DNA of 14,216 bases, taken from Clostridia bacterium. GTDB taxonomy: Bacteria > Bacillota > Clostridia > Oscillospirales > CAG-272. The notes below the pieces were generated by a model. That model saw nothing but the letters and a program-made list of their open reading frames with translations. It was not told the DNA's origin and did not search any database. Where the stretch lies: the NCBI GenBank assembly GCA_900769475.1, contig CAAGGQ010000114.1, positions 1 to 14,216 of the forward strand, given 5' to 3'. Of the stretch, positions 14,215 through 14,216 are shown piece after piece (the first letter of the stretch is position 1; each line of letters begins with the position of its first letter). The translations under genes and the position numbers were made by a program.

Positions 14215-14216
14215 TA

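Overview
The window looks like chromosomal DNA of an uncultured anaerobic Clostridia-type Bacillota bacterium. The grounds are a T-box leader RNA, an oxygen-sensitive 2-oxoacid:ferredoxin oxidoreductase, consensus sigma-A promoters and AGGAGG-type ribosome binding sites, and a moderately GC-rich base composition. This is inferred from gene content only. Every gene I can support is on the minus strand, so transcription runs from high to low coordinates. No tRNA, rRNA, IS element, CRISPR array or pseudogene was seen.

Right part (14216 to about 9200): three tandem paralogous lipoproteins of about 490 aa resemble extracellular solute-binding proteins. Each has its own promoter, RBS and intrinsic terminator, so they are separate transcription units. 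No ABC permease is in the window. All three carry a conserved acidic loop that resembles a dockerin/EF-hand calcium site.

Middle (about 9120 to 7171): a consensus promoter is followed by a roughly 350-nt leader with the hallmarks of a T-box riboswitch: a stem I with AGUA/GAA specifier loop, an AGAGA plus GGUUGGUG distal element, a T-box sequence with UGGU bulge, and a competing terminator. The specifier is best read as UAC (Tyr). It controls a sodium:solute symporter of the SSS family.

Left part (7174 to 26): a second near-perfect promoter overlaps the symporter stop codon. It drives a tight five-gene set plus aminotransferase: AMP-forming acyl-CoA ligase, indolepyruvate:ferredoxin oxidoreductase alpha (iorA) and beta (iorB), phenylacetate-CoA ligase (paaK type), a tandem-ACT protein, and a class I aminotransferase. 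The run ends in a strong hairpin terminator. These genes connect aryl acetates, arylacetyl-CoA, aryl pyruvates and aromatic amino acids. They could work as a catabolic pathway (amino acid to aryl acid plus ATP) or in reverse as an aryl-acid salvage route to Tyr, Phe or Trp. A Tyr T-box, which opens when tRNA-Tyr is uncharged, just upstream favours the uptake/salvage reading, but the operon's own internal promoter means this link is not proven.
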